This document shows, piece after piece, positions 24,771 through 33,440 of a stretch of DNA of 64,000 nt. A program made the translations under genes and the position numbers. The notes under the pieces were generated by a model. It was not told the origin of the DNA. It saw nothing but the letters and a program-made list of their open reading frames with translations, and did not search any database. This DNA comes from an uncultured delta proteobacterium (lineage in GTDB: Bacteria; Myxococcota_A; Polyangia; Polyangiales; Polyangiaceae): NCBI GenBank assembly GCA_903892415.1, contig CAITIQ010000369.1, forward strand, positions 84,160 to 148,159, given 5' to 3'. The stretch's first letter is position 1; each line of letters opens with the position of its first letter.

Positions 24771-25808
24771 CTAGGCGAGCCTAATGCGCCCGATCTTTAC
24801 CTGCTCGGCGGCGAAGGTGAAGTCGGTCTGGATGGTGGCGAGCAGCGACGTAAGCGCTGCGTGGAACTCTTCTACGGGGAGGTCAGCCTTGCTGCGCGAA
24901 AGCACAGCCAGCGCGCGTACGGCAAGCAGGCCCGCAGGGGCTTCCCGTCCGGTCTGATAGGCCGCCGACAATTCGAGAGATTCGCTCTGAGGGAAGGCGG
25001 AGCGTGCAGCCGACTCAAGCACGGCTTGCCCAACGGCTGGCTCAACCTCGGTCTCCTGCAGGCCGTGCCAGAAGCAGAAGCAAACGATGGCTTGTGCCTC
25101 GGCTCGCAACGCCGCCAAAGGATCGGTCCCCAGCGCATCCTCCCAGCGACCAAGCTCTGGGCGCCGCTCGAGTTCAAATAGTCCGGGCGCGACGCTTGAG
25201 ACGGGAACGACTTCTGCGAGGTCATCCTCCCCGCCGCCGGCTGACACTCCGCGCACGATGATGAGATCGTACATGCGCAAAACCCCAACCAACATGCGCG
25301 TAGCAGCATCTTTGAACAGCGGGACGAGGGCGAGCCCAGCGCCTTCGGCGGTTACGCCCGCGGGGATCAATCGGGAGTCGCGGACCGCCAGCATTTGTGT
25401 CGAGCTCGGCCGGCGTGTTTTGGGGCCAGAAGCAGCTGGAGCTAGGAAAGGCGCCGAGGGCATTCTCGCTCGTCGCGGAGGCTCGCTACCACCAACCACG
25501 TGAATCGCCACGACATCAGCGCTGCGAACGCGCTCCGACGCTCCCAGGGCTCCGATCACGATAGCGCCAGCGCGCGCTTCCTCACCCATGAGGTCTGCGC
25601 TCATCGAAGCCTCGAAGTGCAAGCGAAGATTCGCCTGTGCCGCCTCGGCGATGCGCTCAGCGTGTTGCTCCGGCACCGGAGACTCGAACACCAAGTGGAG
25701 CTTGGCCCTCACTAGCACGTCGTCCTTCGCCTTCGCGGCTACCACGCGCGAGACGTACTCAATCTCCGCCGCAGCTTCCTCGTCTTTGCCAAAGGGCCAG
25801 AACCGCAT
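24771..25808 (-). CDS. Conserved hypothetical protein
   Basis: The protein has 345 residues from the ATG at 25808 (MRFWPFGKDEEAAAEIEYVSRV). An upstream in-frame ATG at 25871 adds a poorly coding stretch and is rejected. It contains an N-terminal helical and beta region (VLVRAKLHLVFESPVPEQHAERIAEAAQ), a Pro/Ala/Ser linker around residues 115-140, and an alpha/beta C-terminal half. There is no signal peptide, membrane segment or familiar motif. The N-terminal part, with ERIAEAAQANLRLHFEA, has some band-7-like character, but I do not assert membership. The gene is convergent with the aminotransferase gene, with one base between stops. Confidence 0.6.
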   Translation of the reverse strand: MRFWPFGKDEEAAAEIEYVSRVVAAKAKDDVLVRAKLHLVFESPVPEQHAERIAEAAQANLRLHFEASMSADLMGEEARAGAIVIGALGASERVRSADVVAIHVVGGSEPPRRARMPSAPFLAPAASGPKTRRPSSTQMLAVRDSRLIPAGVTAEGAGLALVPLFKDAATRMLVGVLRMYDLIIVRGVSAGGGEDDLAEVVPVSSVAPGLFELERRPELGRWEDALGTDPLAALRAEAQAIVCFCFWHGLQETEVEPAVGQAVLESAARSAFPQSESLELSAAYQTGREAPAGLLAVRALAVLSRSKADLPVEEFHAALTSLLATIQTDFTFAAEQVKIGRIRLA

Positions 25809-25926
25809 TTTCGCCTCGCGGAGCAGACTAGTCGCGGGAGGCCCTGGGCGCGAGTTTCTTGCCTTGCACAAGGTTACCCTTGATTGTGGCGTGTTTCCCT
25901 TTCAAGGACGGGAGCCCGCCATGGCA

Positions 25927-27357
25927 CTAGCCCTCGATGCCAAGTCGCTTGAGCCGGTAGTAGAGGGTCGTGCGCTGAATGCCAAGCAAGCGTGCCACCT
26001 CCGCCTTGTTGCCCGCACACTTTTCGAGCGCGGCTAGCAGTTCGCGGCGTTCCACTTCCTCGAGCCGTGCGGGCAGTGCCTGGTTGCCAGCGTCTTCGGG
26101 AGTTGGCTTGGGAGGATCGGAGCGAGCCGGGGCTGGGCTTGGTCGCGCCGCTCGAAACGCCAGGTGTTCAGGCAGAATTTCGTCCCCGCGCGCCAGAATC
26201 GCTGCGCGCTCAATCACGTTCTCGAGTTCGCGTGCATTGCCAGGAAACTCTGCTCGAGCCAGCATTGCCTCAGCGCTGGCGCTGATCTGTGTAGCTGCCC
26301 GAGCATTGCGTCGCCCGTATTTGCGTAGGTAGTGATGGGCGAGGGGAACGATGTCTTCTCGCCGCTCTGCCAGCGGCGGGATCTTGATCGGAAAGACGTC
26401 CAGCTTCGACACGAGCGCCGGCAGCACCTCAGGCCAAGCGGAGGGGAGGTCCGAGTTGACCGCCAGCACCAAGCGAACGTCGACTCGCTGTGAATCAGTG
26501 GACCCAACGCGTTCAACCACCCCGTCCTCAACCAGTCGGAGCAACCGGGCTTGTAACGAGGCGCTAGGGATAGGCGGCGCTTCCAAGAACAGCGTGCCTG
26601 TGTCGGCCAATTCCGCTCGCCCAGCACGATCGTCGAACGCTTGGGGAAAGGAGCCTTTGCGGTAACCGAAGAGCTCGCGCTCGAGCGTGTCACCAGGAAA
26701 TGCCGCGCAGGTAACTCGCACGAAGGGGCGCTCCTCGCGCTTGGAGCCGACGTGGAGAGCGCGCGCGACGACCTCCTGCTCGCAGCCTGGCTCGGACTCA
26801 ATCACGACTGGTGTGGAGGAATCAGCGACCTGCTCCACGCGCTTGGCGACAAGGCGCATCGCGGCGCTCTCACCAGCCAAGACGCCGTAGTCGATGGGGT
26901 CGCGTTGCTCTCGTTCCAAGTACCCGGCGTACTGTGCGAGTTGCTCGCGAAGGCGCTTGTTCTCGCGCAAGGTGGCGAAGTTCCGAATGCCTTGCCGAAT
27001 GATTGCGGTGAGCTCTTTCGAGTCCCACGGCTTTTGGATGTAGCGGTCAACCGAGCCAGAGTTTAGCGCCTCCGCTAGCACGGCGAGGTCGGCGTAGGCC
27101 GTCAGCAGCACCGCAAACACATCGGGCCGCCGCTCTTTGGCCTTACGTAAGAAGTCGATGCCGTTCATCTTCGGCATTCGCTGGTCGCTCACGATCACTG
27201 CGGCATCGAGTCGATCCAGGAGATCGAGCGCCTGAACACCGCCGTTCGCGTATGAAAGATTGAAGGTCTTTCGAAAAGAAAATCGGAAGGCGTCGAGGTT
27301 GTCCTCCTCGTCGTCGACCACGAGGACCGTGAAGCGCTTGTAATCGATCTCCTCCAT
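25927..27357 (-). CDS. Response regulator with degenerate NtrC-type AAA+ domain and Fis HTH
   Basis: The protein has 476 residues from the ATG at 27357. A receiver domain occupies residues 8-125 (acidic pocket VVDDEE, phosphoacceptor Asp58 in VSDQRMP, Lys109 in YIQKPW). A sigma-54-activator-like AAA+ domain spans ~158-390, and a Fis-type HTH is at the end (NKAEVARLLGIQRTTLYYRL). The AAA+ domain has lost its working parts. The Walker A position reads ESEPGCEQE with no GxGK, the GAFTGA loop reads GSFPQA, and Walker B reads GTLFLEAP without Asp-Glu. It therefore probably binds DNA but should not hydrolyse ATP or remodel sigma-54 polymerase. It is divergent from frr. Confidence 0.9.
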   Translation of the reverse strand: MEEIDYKRFTVLVVDDEEDNLDAFRFSFRKTFNLSYANGGVQALDLLDRLDAAVIVSDQRMPKMNGIDFLRKAKERRPDVFAVLLTAYADLAVLAEALNSGSVDRYIQKPWDSKELTAIIRQGIRNFATLRENKRLREQLAQYAGYLEREQRDPIDYGVLAGESAAMRLVAKRVEQVADSSTPVVIESEPGCEQEVVARALHVGSKREERPFVRVTCAAFPGDTLERELFGYRKGSFPQAFDDRAGRAELADTGTLFLEAPPIPSASLQARLLRLVEDGVVERVGSTDSQRVDVRLVLAVNSDLPSAWPEVLPALVSKLDVFPIKIPPLAERREDIVPLAHHYLRKYGRRNARAATQISASAEAMLARAEFPGNARELENVIERAAILARGDEILPEHLAFRAARPSPAPARSDPPKPTPEDAGNQALPARLEEVERRELLAALEKCAGNKAEVARLLGIQRTTLYYRLKRLGIEG

Positions 27358-27434
27358 AGAGCTGAGGATAGCCTCGCTCCGACCCAAAGGTGCTGTTAAG
27401 CTCCCGCGCGGTCCCACAGCCCGAGGTTAAGACC

Positions 27435-27992
27435 ATGCTCGATGACGTGTTTTCAGACCTGCGTAGCTCAGCCGACAAAGCCATGGAGGCGTTGCGTCGC
27501 GACCTCGCCAAAGTACGAACTGGAAGGGCGCACCCATCGATGTTGGATGGCGTTCGCGTGGACTACTACGGCACGACGACGCCGCTGGCTCAGATGGCCA
27601 CGGTGAACGTACCGGAGCCCCGGCTCATTACGGTCAAGCCTTGGGACAAGGGCCAGGTCAAGGCAATCGACAAGGCGATCCGTGAGGGGGACCTTGGGCT
27701 CAACCCGCAGGTCGACGGTGATCTCATCCGCATTCCAATCCCTGCGCTCACCGAAGACCGTCGCAAAGAGATGGTCAAAGTCATCAAAAAGAACGGCGAA
27801 GAGTGCAAGGTCGCGATTCGCAAGCACCGCCGGGACGCGATGGAGTTGATTGACCAACTCGAGAAAGATGGCGACGTCCCTGGGGATGATGCTGAGCGAG
27901 GCCGCAAAAAGATCGAGGACACCACCGCCGAACTCGTGAAAGCTGTTGAAACCGTGATCGCCGGTAAAGAGAAAGACGTGATGGAGGTCTGA
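27435..27992 (+). CDS. frr: Ribosome recycling factor
   Basis: RRF splits post-termination ribosomes together with EF-G. From the ATG at 27435 the product has exactly 185 residues, the family norm. It shows KVRTGRAHPSMLDGVRVDYYGTTTPLAQMA, the hinge and three-helix bundle of the RRF fold, and ends with EVETVIAGKEKDVMEV-type sequence. The in-frame start at 27390 would add 15 residues not seen in the family. frr usually follows pyrH; here it stands alone, with the other termination gene prfC about 5 kb upstream. Confidence 0.97.
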   Translation: MLDDVFSDLRSSADKAMEALRRDLAKVRTGRAHPSMLDGVRVDYYGTTTPLAQMATVNVPEPRLITVKPWDKGQVKAIDKAIREGDLGLNPQVDGDLIRIPIPALTEDRRKEMVKVIKKNGEECKVAIRKHRRDAMELIDQLEKDGDVPGDDAERGRKKIEDTTAELVKAVETVIAGKEKDVMEV

Positions 27993-28099
27993 CCAGCTGG
28001 TCGGTCTCCTCACGGCAAGAATTTTGCTTCCAAACGGCGCAGTTGCGTCACCGAAAGGTCGCCTTGACAGAAGAGCTACATAGTGGGACCGTCGGACGC

Positions 28100-29080
28100 A
28101 TGCGTCGCGCGATCTCTGTGCGAGCGTTTGCTGCCGGAATGACGGATGTCGGCCGCCAACGTGAACACAACGAAGACAGCTACGCCATCGATCTGGACCA
28201 CGGTCTGTTCGTGGTGGCGGATGGGATGGGCGGTCACTCGGCGGGGGACGTCGCGAGTCGCTTGGCAACAAGTACCATCGCTGATTTCTTCCGCACGCTT
28301 TCCAGTGAGGACGTCACCTGGCCCTCGCAGTTTGACCGCTCATTGTCCGACGAAGAAAATCGGCTGGTGACGAGCATCGGCATCGCCAACCGCCGCATCT
28401 TTGAGCAGAGCCAGTCGATGCGCTCGCTCGCTGGCATGGGCACGACGGTGGTGGGGGCGCACTTCTCCTCGAAGCGCCAGCGCATGTACGTCGGGCATGT
28501 TGGTGACAGCCGCGCTTACCGCATTCGTGGCGGTAAGATTGAGCAGCTGACTCGAGATCACTCCTTGGCGAATGAGCCGTTCCCTGAGCTCTCTGACGCA
28601 GAGCGCGCCGAACTGCCGAAGAACGTCATCACTCGTGCGCTGGGCATGCAAGACAACGTTGTGGTTGATCTCACCAGCGACGAAAGTCATCCAGGGGACG
28701 TCTACCTTCTGTGCTCGGATGGCCTCTCCGGCATGCTGGCCGATGAAATCATCCTCGATGAGGTGATTTCCTTCCCTTCGGAGGACGCTGGGCCGGAGCG
28801 GAGCCTCGCTCAATTGGAGGAGCTTTGCACTCGCTTGGTAGAGCGGGCAAACGACCTTGGTGGAGAGGACAACATCACGGCTCTTGCGATTCGCATCGAA
28901 GTGTCGGAGGACGCCCCCTCATCACATCGGCCGGTGGTTGTCATTCGCGGCGCCGGTGAACCGAAAGACGTCGCCTTCGAGTCGAGCCCAACAGACGATC
29001 AGACGTTGCCGCCAAGAGAGCCAGCCGAGGTGGACTCGACTCCGCTGCCGAGCACCCCAACGCCGTCAACGTCTTCCTGA
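28100..29080 (+). CDS. PP2C-type Ser/Thr protein phosphatase
   Basis: This Mn/Mg-dependent phosphatase reverses phosphorylation by Hanks-type kinases, two of which lie within 10 kb. The metal-binding motifs are complete: REHNEDSYAID, VADGMGGHSAGDVAS, GDSRAYR, LCSDGLSGML and GGEDNITAL. Residues ~255-326 form a Pro/Ser/Thr-rich tail without a transmembrane segment, so the protein is cytoplasmic. I start at the ATG at 28100. The TTG at 28043 gives an extra 19 residues with no counterpart in the family. A 9-bp hairpin follows at 29089. Confidence 0.93.
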   Translation: MRRAISVRAFAAGMTDVGRQREHNEDSYAIDLDHGLFVVADGMGGHSAGDVASRLATSTIADFFRTLSSEDVTWPSQFDRSLSDEENRLVTSIGIANRRIFEQSQSMRSLAGMGTTVVGAHFSSKRQRMYVGHVGDSRAYRIRGGKIEQLTRDHSLANEPFPELSDAERAELPKNVITRALGMQDNVVVDLTSDESHPGDVYLLCSDGLSGMLADEIILDEVISFPSEDAGPERSLAQLEELCTRLVERANDLGGEDNITALAIRIEVSEDAPSSHRPVVVIRGAGEPKDVAFESSPTDDQTLPPREPAEVDSTPLPSTPTPSTSS

Positions 29081-29088
29081 CCGCCCAA

Positions 29089-29112
29089 GCCGAAGGTGCA
29101 AGGACCTTCGGC
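29089..29112. terminator. Possible terminator hairpin after PP2C gene
   Basis: GCCGAAGGT (29089-29097) and ACCTTCGGC (29104-29112) form a perfect 9-bp stem with a GCAAGG loop, 9 bp after the phosphatase stop. No T-tract follows. Just downstream a 13-bp unit (TGCGTTGCGACT plus A or C) is repeated in tandem at 29136-29161. Confidence 0.45.
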
Positions 29113-29233
29113 AAGGACGCCCACCGAGCTTCTGCTGCGTTGCGACTATGCGTTGCGACTCTGCGTCTTCCGTTCCGTGCACTGATCCACCTTCGGTGGA
29201 TTGTCGTGTGGACGGCGGTTGGTGAGGGCTCCT

Positions 29234-30202
29234 ATGCTTCCGCCCGTGTCGGCCTCCCTTTTTCGCGTGTTCCGTATTCTGCTTGTGCTGGCAGCAACCT
29301 TCGTCGTTCTTCCCGTGGTGGCTCAGGCCAGTGACGGCGAGCGACTCTTCAAGGAAGGGCTCGAACTGCTGGACAAGGCCAAGGCGAGCGGGGACCAAAA
29401 GCTCTACGCCGAGGCTTGTTCCAAGTTTGAGCAAAGCTTTGCCGCGGAGAAGTCGCTCAGTCCTTTGCTCAACCTCGCGCGTTGTGAAGAGGCACGGGGG
29501 CGCTTGCGCGTAGCGTTGAAGACCTGGCAGTCCGCGGCAGACCTCGCGCGCTCCCAAGGAGATTCGACCGCACAAATCCTCGCGCAAGGTGGAGCGTCGT
29601 CGGTCGCTGAAAAGCTGCCGAAGATCGTGCTGCAACCAAGTGCGCGAGCCAACGGGGCCACGCTAACCATCGACGGAGAAGCGGCTGATCCGGGCGCTCC
29701 GTTCGCCGTGGATGTGGGTAAGCACGTCGTCGTTGGCGTGCTCGGTACGGAGCGTGAAGAAAAAGAAGTGACCGTGGAACGCGGCGTGGTGACGGTTGAG
29801 TTGTTCGCCGGCGCCGCAAAGACAACCGACCCAAAGCCGGGGCCCGGCCCAGGGCCTACTCCAGCTCCAACGAGCAACGATACAGACTGGGCGTTGCCAG
29901 CTTGGATCACCTTCGGCATCGGTGTTGCGGCTTGGGGTGGTGTGGCGGCGACGAGCGCCGTTTGGCTTGGTGAGTGCGGTGACTGCCTTAGCAATCCCGA
30001 CCTCGACGCTCCCGATGCTGGGCTCAACATCTCCAACGCTGTTCTTTGGGTGGCTGCAGGCGTCGCAACCGGGCTTTCCGTGACCTTCTTCGTGTTGGAA
30101 GCAACGGACGATGATGGTGCTGAAAGCGCTCCGCCGAAGGCAGCGCTCTCCGTCTTCTCCAACGGCACCAGCTCAGGCTTGCGCGTACTCGGCCAGTTCT
30201 AG
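29234..30202 (+). CDS. Exported TPR/PEGA-like membrane protein
   Basis: The protein has 322 residues from the ATG at 29234. A signal peptide (FRILLVLAATFVVLPVVAQA) precedes a tetratricopeptide-like region (ERLFKEGLELLDKAKASGD, YAEACSKFEQSFAAEKS, LLNLARCEEARGRLRVALKTW). A PEGA-like beta domain (ATLTIDGEAADPGAPFAVDVGKHVV), a Pro/Gly linker and two C-terminal hydrophobic segments (~215-240 and ~265-290) follow. This arrangement is very common in Myxococcota and often sits near Ser/Thr kinase genes, as here (a convergent kinase follows). The specific function is unknown. Confidence 0.75.
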   Translation: MLPPVSASLFRVFRILLVLAATFVVLPVVAQASDGERLFKEGLELLDKAKASGDQKLYAEACSKFEQSFAAEKSLSPLLNLARCEEARGRLRVALKTWQSAADLARSQGDSTAQILAQGGASSVAEKLPKIVLQPSARANGATLTIDGEAADPGAPFAVDVGKHVVVGVLGTEREEKEVTVERGVVTVELFAGAAKTTDPKPGPGPGPTPAPTSNDTDWALPAWITFGIGVAAWGGVAATSAVWLGECGDCLSNPDLDAPDAGLNISNAVLWVAAGVATGLSVTFFVLEATDDDGAESAPPKAALSVFSNGTSSGLRVLGQF

Positions 30203-30215
30203 GCGGGCGACGCGA

Positions 30216-30242
30216 GCTAGGCGCGCCGAGCGACTGCCTAGC
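30216..30242. terminator. Possible bidirectional terminator
   Basis: GCTAGGC (30216-30222) and GCCTAGC (30236-30242) form a 7-bp perfect stem between two convergent genes. The loop is 13 bases and there is no clear T-tract, so support is modest. Confidence 0.35.
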
Positions 30243-30243
30243 G

Positions 30244-31650
30244 TTACTTGCAATACTCTTTAAACGGGTCGCACTTTTTCGGAGGTTGCGGAATCGTTGG
30301 TTGCGCAGTTGCGACGGGCGCAGCCGTCTTCGGCGCGGCCGTTGTGCGCACGGTCACGCTCGCTGTTAGTGGCGCCGCAGAAACGATCGCTGAGGCCGTT
30401 GGTTGGGCGCTGCTGGCTGAGACGGTTGGCGTCGGTTCGCCACTTGGGGCTGCCGTCACGTCCAACGCTGGAGCAGGTCGCACGGTGTTGGACGGCGTCT
30501 CGTCGGCAGCGAGCGAGTTGCTTGCGGTTTGAGGGATGTTGCGCCCGCCTCCGAAGAAGAAAAAGCCCGCCCCTCCGGCGATCCCAGCGAAGGCTGCGAT
30601 GCCCATGATCACGTAGACCTGAGCCTTGCTCTTGCGAGCGCTCTGGCTGTCCGTGGTGATTGGCGCGACCGTTGCGGTGGGTTGAAAGGGAGCCGCTGCT
30701 CTTTGCTTCGGAGTGGTTGGGTTCTCCGAAGGGTCATGCGAGTTGGGGCCCGTGAGCTCGGTGGCGGCAAGCGGCGCGAACGTCATTCCGGACTCGTGAA
30801 CCGCACGGCTCAACGCGAGCTTCATTTCCCCAGCGTTGGCGTAGCGAGCCATCCGATTGAAAGCGAGCGCCCGATCGATCACCGCTGCGATCGCAGGAGG
30901 CAACGACGGTACCTTGGTGAGGATGGACGGGGCTTGCCTCGTTGAGGCCATCACCAAAAGCTCTGGGGCGGTGCGCGCGTCGTGCACGAGCTGTCCTGTG
31001 AGCAAGGTCCACATGGTTGCGCCAACCGCGTAGATGTCGCTTCTTGCGTCCACTTCATCCCAGTGCGCCAACGCCTGTTCTGGCGGCATGAACGCTGGTG
31101 TGCCCATCGGTACGCCGGTCGCCGTGAGTCGCATCCCGGTGGTGGTTTCGCGCACGCGAGCAAGCCCGAAGTCGAGCATCTTCAGTTGGCGGTCTGAAGT
31201 CAGGAACAGGTTCTCGGGCTTGAAGTCCCGGTGAATGATGCCCTTTTCGTGAGCTGCGGCGAGCACCGAAAGCGAGGCATCAACGATCGATAGCATTGCC
31301 GGCAGGGGCAAAACGTCACCGTTGGCTTCGGCGAGTTTGTCGATGGGCGCGCCCTCGAGCAGCTCCATGACGAGGTAGGCACCCTCACGAGCGATGCCGT
31401 CGTCCAAGACCTGCACCGTGCCTGGGTGACCCACCTGGTTGGCCGCATACCCCTCGTGAAGAAAACGCTCCTTCGCCGACGGATCTGCAGCGACCATCGG
31501 ATGAAGCACCTTGATCGCTGCTTCACGCCCGTTGCGCACGTGGCGCGCGCGGAACACGGTGCCCATCCCGCCTGCTCCAAGCAGGCCCTCTACGCACCAC
31601 TTGCCGTCGAGCGTCGTGCCTGCCGGTAGGTTGAGGTGGTCGTCACTCAC
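30244..31650 (-). CDS. Hanks-type Ser/Thr protein kinase, membrane-bound
   Basis: From the GTG at 31650 (468 residues) the kinase domain spans about 15-275. It has the Gly loop GAGGMGTVFRA, ATP-binding Lys in AAIKVL, catalytic loop HRDFKPENL, DFGLA and the APE-equivalent MPPEQ. A single transmembrane helix (VYVIMGIAAFAGIAGGAGFFFF) precedes an Ala/Thr/Pro-rich extracytoplasmic tail ending CDPFKEYCK. No PASTA or other sensor domain is visible. The PP2C phosphatase at 28100 is a plausible antagonist. The gene is divergent from the arrestin-like gene with ~32 bp between starts, so their promoters overlap. Confidence 0.93.
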   Translation of the reverse strand: MSDDHLNLPAGTTLDGKWCVEGLLGAGGMGTVFRARHVRNGREAAIKVLHPMVAADPSAKERFLHEGYAANQVGHPGTVQVLDDGIAREGAYLVMELLEGAPIDKLAEANGDVLPLPAMLSIVDASLSVLAAAHEKGIIHRDFKPENLFLTSDRQLKMLDFGLARVRETTTGMRLTATGVPMGTPAFMPPEQALAHWDEVDARSDIYAVGATMWTLLTGQLVHDARTAPELLVMASTRQAPSILTKVPSLPPAIAAVIDRALAFNRMARYANAGEMKLALSRAVHESGMTFAPLAATELTGPNSHDPSENPTTPKQRAAAPFQPTATVAPITTDSQSARKSKAQVYVIMGIAAFAGIAGGAGFFFFGGGRNIPQTASNSLAADETPSNTVRPAPALDVTAAPSGEPTPTVSASSAQPTASAIVSAAPLTASVTVRTTAAPKTAAPVATAQPTIPQPPKKCDPFKEYCK

Positions 31651-31682
31651 GGGTTGGAAGAGTATACAGAACAAAGCTCGAC

Positions 31683-33389
31683 GTGCGACGCAAACCCAAG
31701 CTGGAAGTTAAGACGGCACCCGCTATTCCCCGGGCAGGTGACAGGCTGACAGTGTGGCTTTCCTTCACGAGCAAGAGCCGCACGCCTGTGAAGCGAACGG
31801 TCGTATCGCTCGCGGTTAGCGAGCGACTTGCCGGGGCGGGGCAGGATTCATCGGACGTCGTCGTGGAGCTGTTTCGGCTCGAGGCCAGGTTTGGTGCCGA
31901 TGTACTTGAGCCTGGAACAAAGAAGATGACGGTCTTCTTCGACTTGCCGGGCAACACGCCTCCCACGTTCGAGGGCAGTACCAGCGTCAGTGCCACGCTG
32001 ACCGTAAGGGTCGAAATCCCTTGGTGGTTCCAACTCGAGGAGAGTTTCGTGCTGCAGTTTGGGCCCAGGCTGGTGCCCGCCAATCCGCGCGGAGCAAAGG
32101 TGTTTGCAACGCATTCGGAGGGGCCCAAACAAGGACAGCCTTACATGGAAGCGACGCTCGACCCGGGAGCCCTGGCGCTTGGTGGGCAGGTTCAGGGCGC
32201 GGTTTCTATCTCGATGGTGCCCAAGAGGTTGCAGGCGGGGCTTCTGATCATGAGTACGCCGACGCGTGGCATCGGTCGGGCGCCCGGGCTGCTGAGACGT
32301 TACGAGGCCACCTTGGGTCAGCCCGAGCAGGCCGGTAGGCGACTGCTGTTCTCGGTTGGCGTTCCTGCGAATGAGGTCCCGAGTCTGGACCTCTCGCTTG
32401 CGCGCATTCACTGGGTCTTCGAGTTGAACGCCGAGTTCGCACGCGGCGCGCCGCTATCCCTACAAATCCCGGTGGAGATGGCGACCGTTCAGAGCGCTCC
32501 GCCACTTGCTGCTTTGCCACCGATCGGTGAAGAGCGACGGCTGCGAGTTTGGGCCGAAGTAGGTAGTCGACTGGCCATGTCCCACAGCGCAAACGAGCAA
32601 TTGCTGTCCAAGACCGTCGGGGCCGTTAGCGTGGAGTTGCGTGGGGTCACTGGTGAGTTTGGCTTGGACGGCAAGCTAACCTGGCCATCGCTCGGGATTG
32701 AGCTGCGTATGCGCAGGTCGGATTGGACGGACGGCTTTCGGCTCTTCAAGCAGTCGCCCGTCGAAGGGCTGTTCGTTTCGGCGCGTGAGGCGCCCCAGGT
32801 TGCTCCGTTCTGTGCGTCGGAGCTGGTCGCCGTTCTCTCCCGCTTCGAGTCGTTCGAGGTTGATGACCACTCGTGTCAGGTTCGCTTTCCGCGCGGCTCA
32901 CAGCGTACGAACACGTTGCTCGAGGTCGCGACCAACGTGCTCGAGTTGGCGCAGCTCCTCGACCAAACGATCGCTCGTGTCCCGCCACCGGCTCGCGCAA
33001 CGGCCTTACTACCTGCGTGGCGCGACTTTGCCGCGGTCCATCGCGCACAGCTCGAGGTCGGGAGCCTCTCGTTGCGAGCGCTCCCTTGGGAGGACGCGCA
33101 AGTCGACATCGAAACTCGATGGTCGGACGATGGGGAGGTCGTCGAGACCGTGGTTACGATGCCGCTCGACGCTGAAACCACAGACGCTGCGTCGGCTGCA
33201 CGCGTTCTTGAAGCGGCCTCGGGGTCCGGAATATCGCTCGAGGCAGGCCCTCCGGCATTGGGAGGGCAGTTGCGGCTGGTGCGCCCTACCTTGGTCACGA
33301 ACCCGACGGAGCTCTTGGATGCCCTCGCAGCGCTCTCTGCAACACGCAAGGCGCTCGTTGGCGCCAACCGACGAGGCGCCTACCGATGA
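31683..33389 (+). CDS. Arrestin-like-fold protein, unknown function
   Basis: This 568-residue soluble protein starts at GTG. Residues ~5-130 and ~145-275 read as two successive beta-sandwich domains of arrestin type: LEVKTAPAIPRAGDRLTVWL and AGLLIMSTPTRG-like strands, with VPANEVPS preceding IHWVFELNAEF. This is the layout of the Spo0M/arrestin N and C lobes. A C-terminal region of ~290 residues has alternating beta and helical segments and no known motif. No signal peptide is present. It is divergent from a membrane Ser/Thr kinase with a shared promoter region, which suggests a functional link. The arrestin assignment is by pattern, not by alignment. Confidence 0.6.
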   Translation: MRRKPKLEVKTAPAIPRAGDRLTVWLSFTSKSRTPVKRTVVSLAVSERLAGAGQDSSDVVVELFRLEARFGADVLEPGTKKMTVFFDLPGNTPPTFEGSTSVSATLTVRVEIPWWFQLEESFVLQFGPRLVPANPRGAKVFATHSEGPKQGQPYMEATLDPGALALGGQVQGAVSISMVPKRLQAGLLIMSTPTRGIGRAPGLLRRYEATLGQPEQAGRRLLFSVGVPANEVPSLDLSLARIHWVFELNAEFARGAPLSLQIPVEMATVQSAPPLAALPPIGEERRLRVWAEVGSRLAMSHSANEQLLSKTVGAVSVELRGVTGEFGLDGKLTWPSLGIELRMRRSDWTDGFRLFKQSPVEGLFVSAREAPQVAPFCASELVAVLSRFESFEVDDHSCQVRFPRGSQRTNTLLEVATNVLELAQLLDQTIARVPPPARATALLPAWRDFAAVHRAQLEVGSLSLRALPWEDAQVDIETRWSDDGEVVETVVTMPLDAETTDAASAARVLEAASGSGISLEAGPPALGGQLRLVRPTLVTNPTELLDALAALSATRKALVGANRRGAYR

Positions 33390-33440
33390 GCTGTTGGAGC
33401 GCCGCGTCGAGAGCGTTGTAGCGTCCGTTGGCCTCGTGCG

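Noticed and set aside
27991..28002. A 12-bp perfect palindrome GACCAGCTGGTC at the end of frr
   Set aside because: With no loop and no T-tract it cannot form a terminator. It could be an operator by chance, but nothing else supports this.
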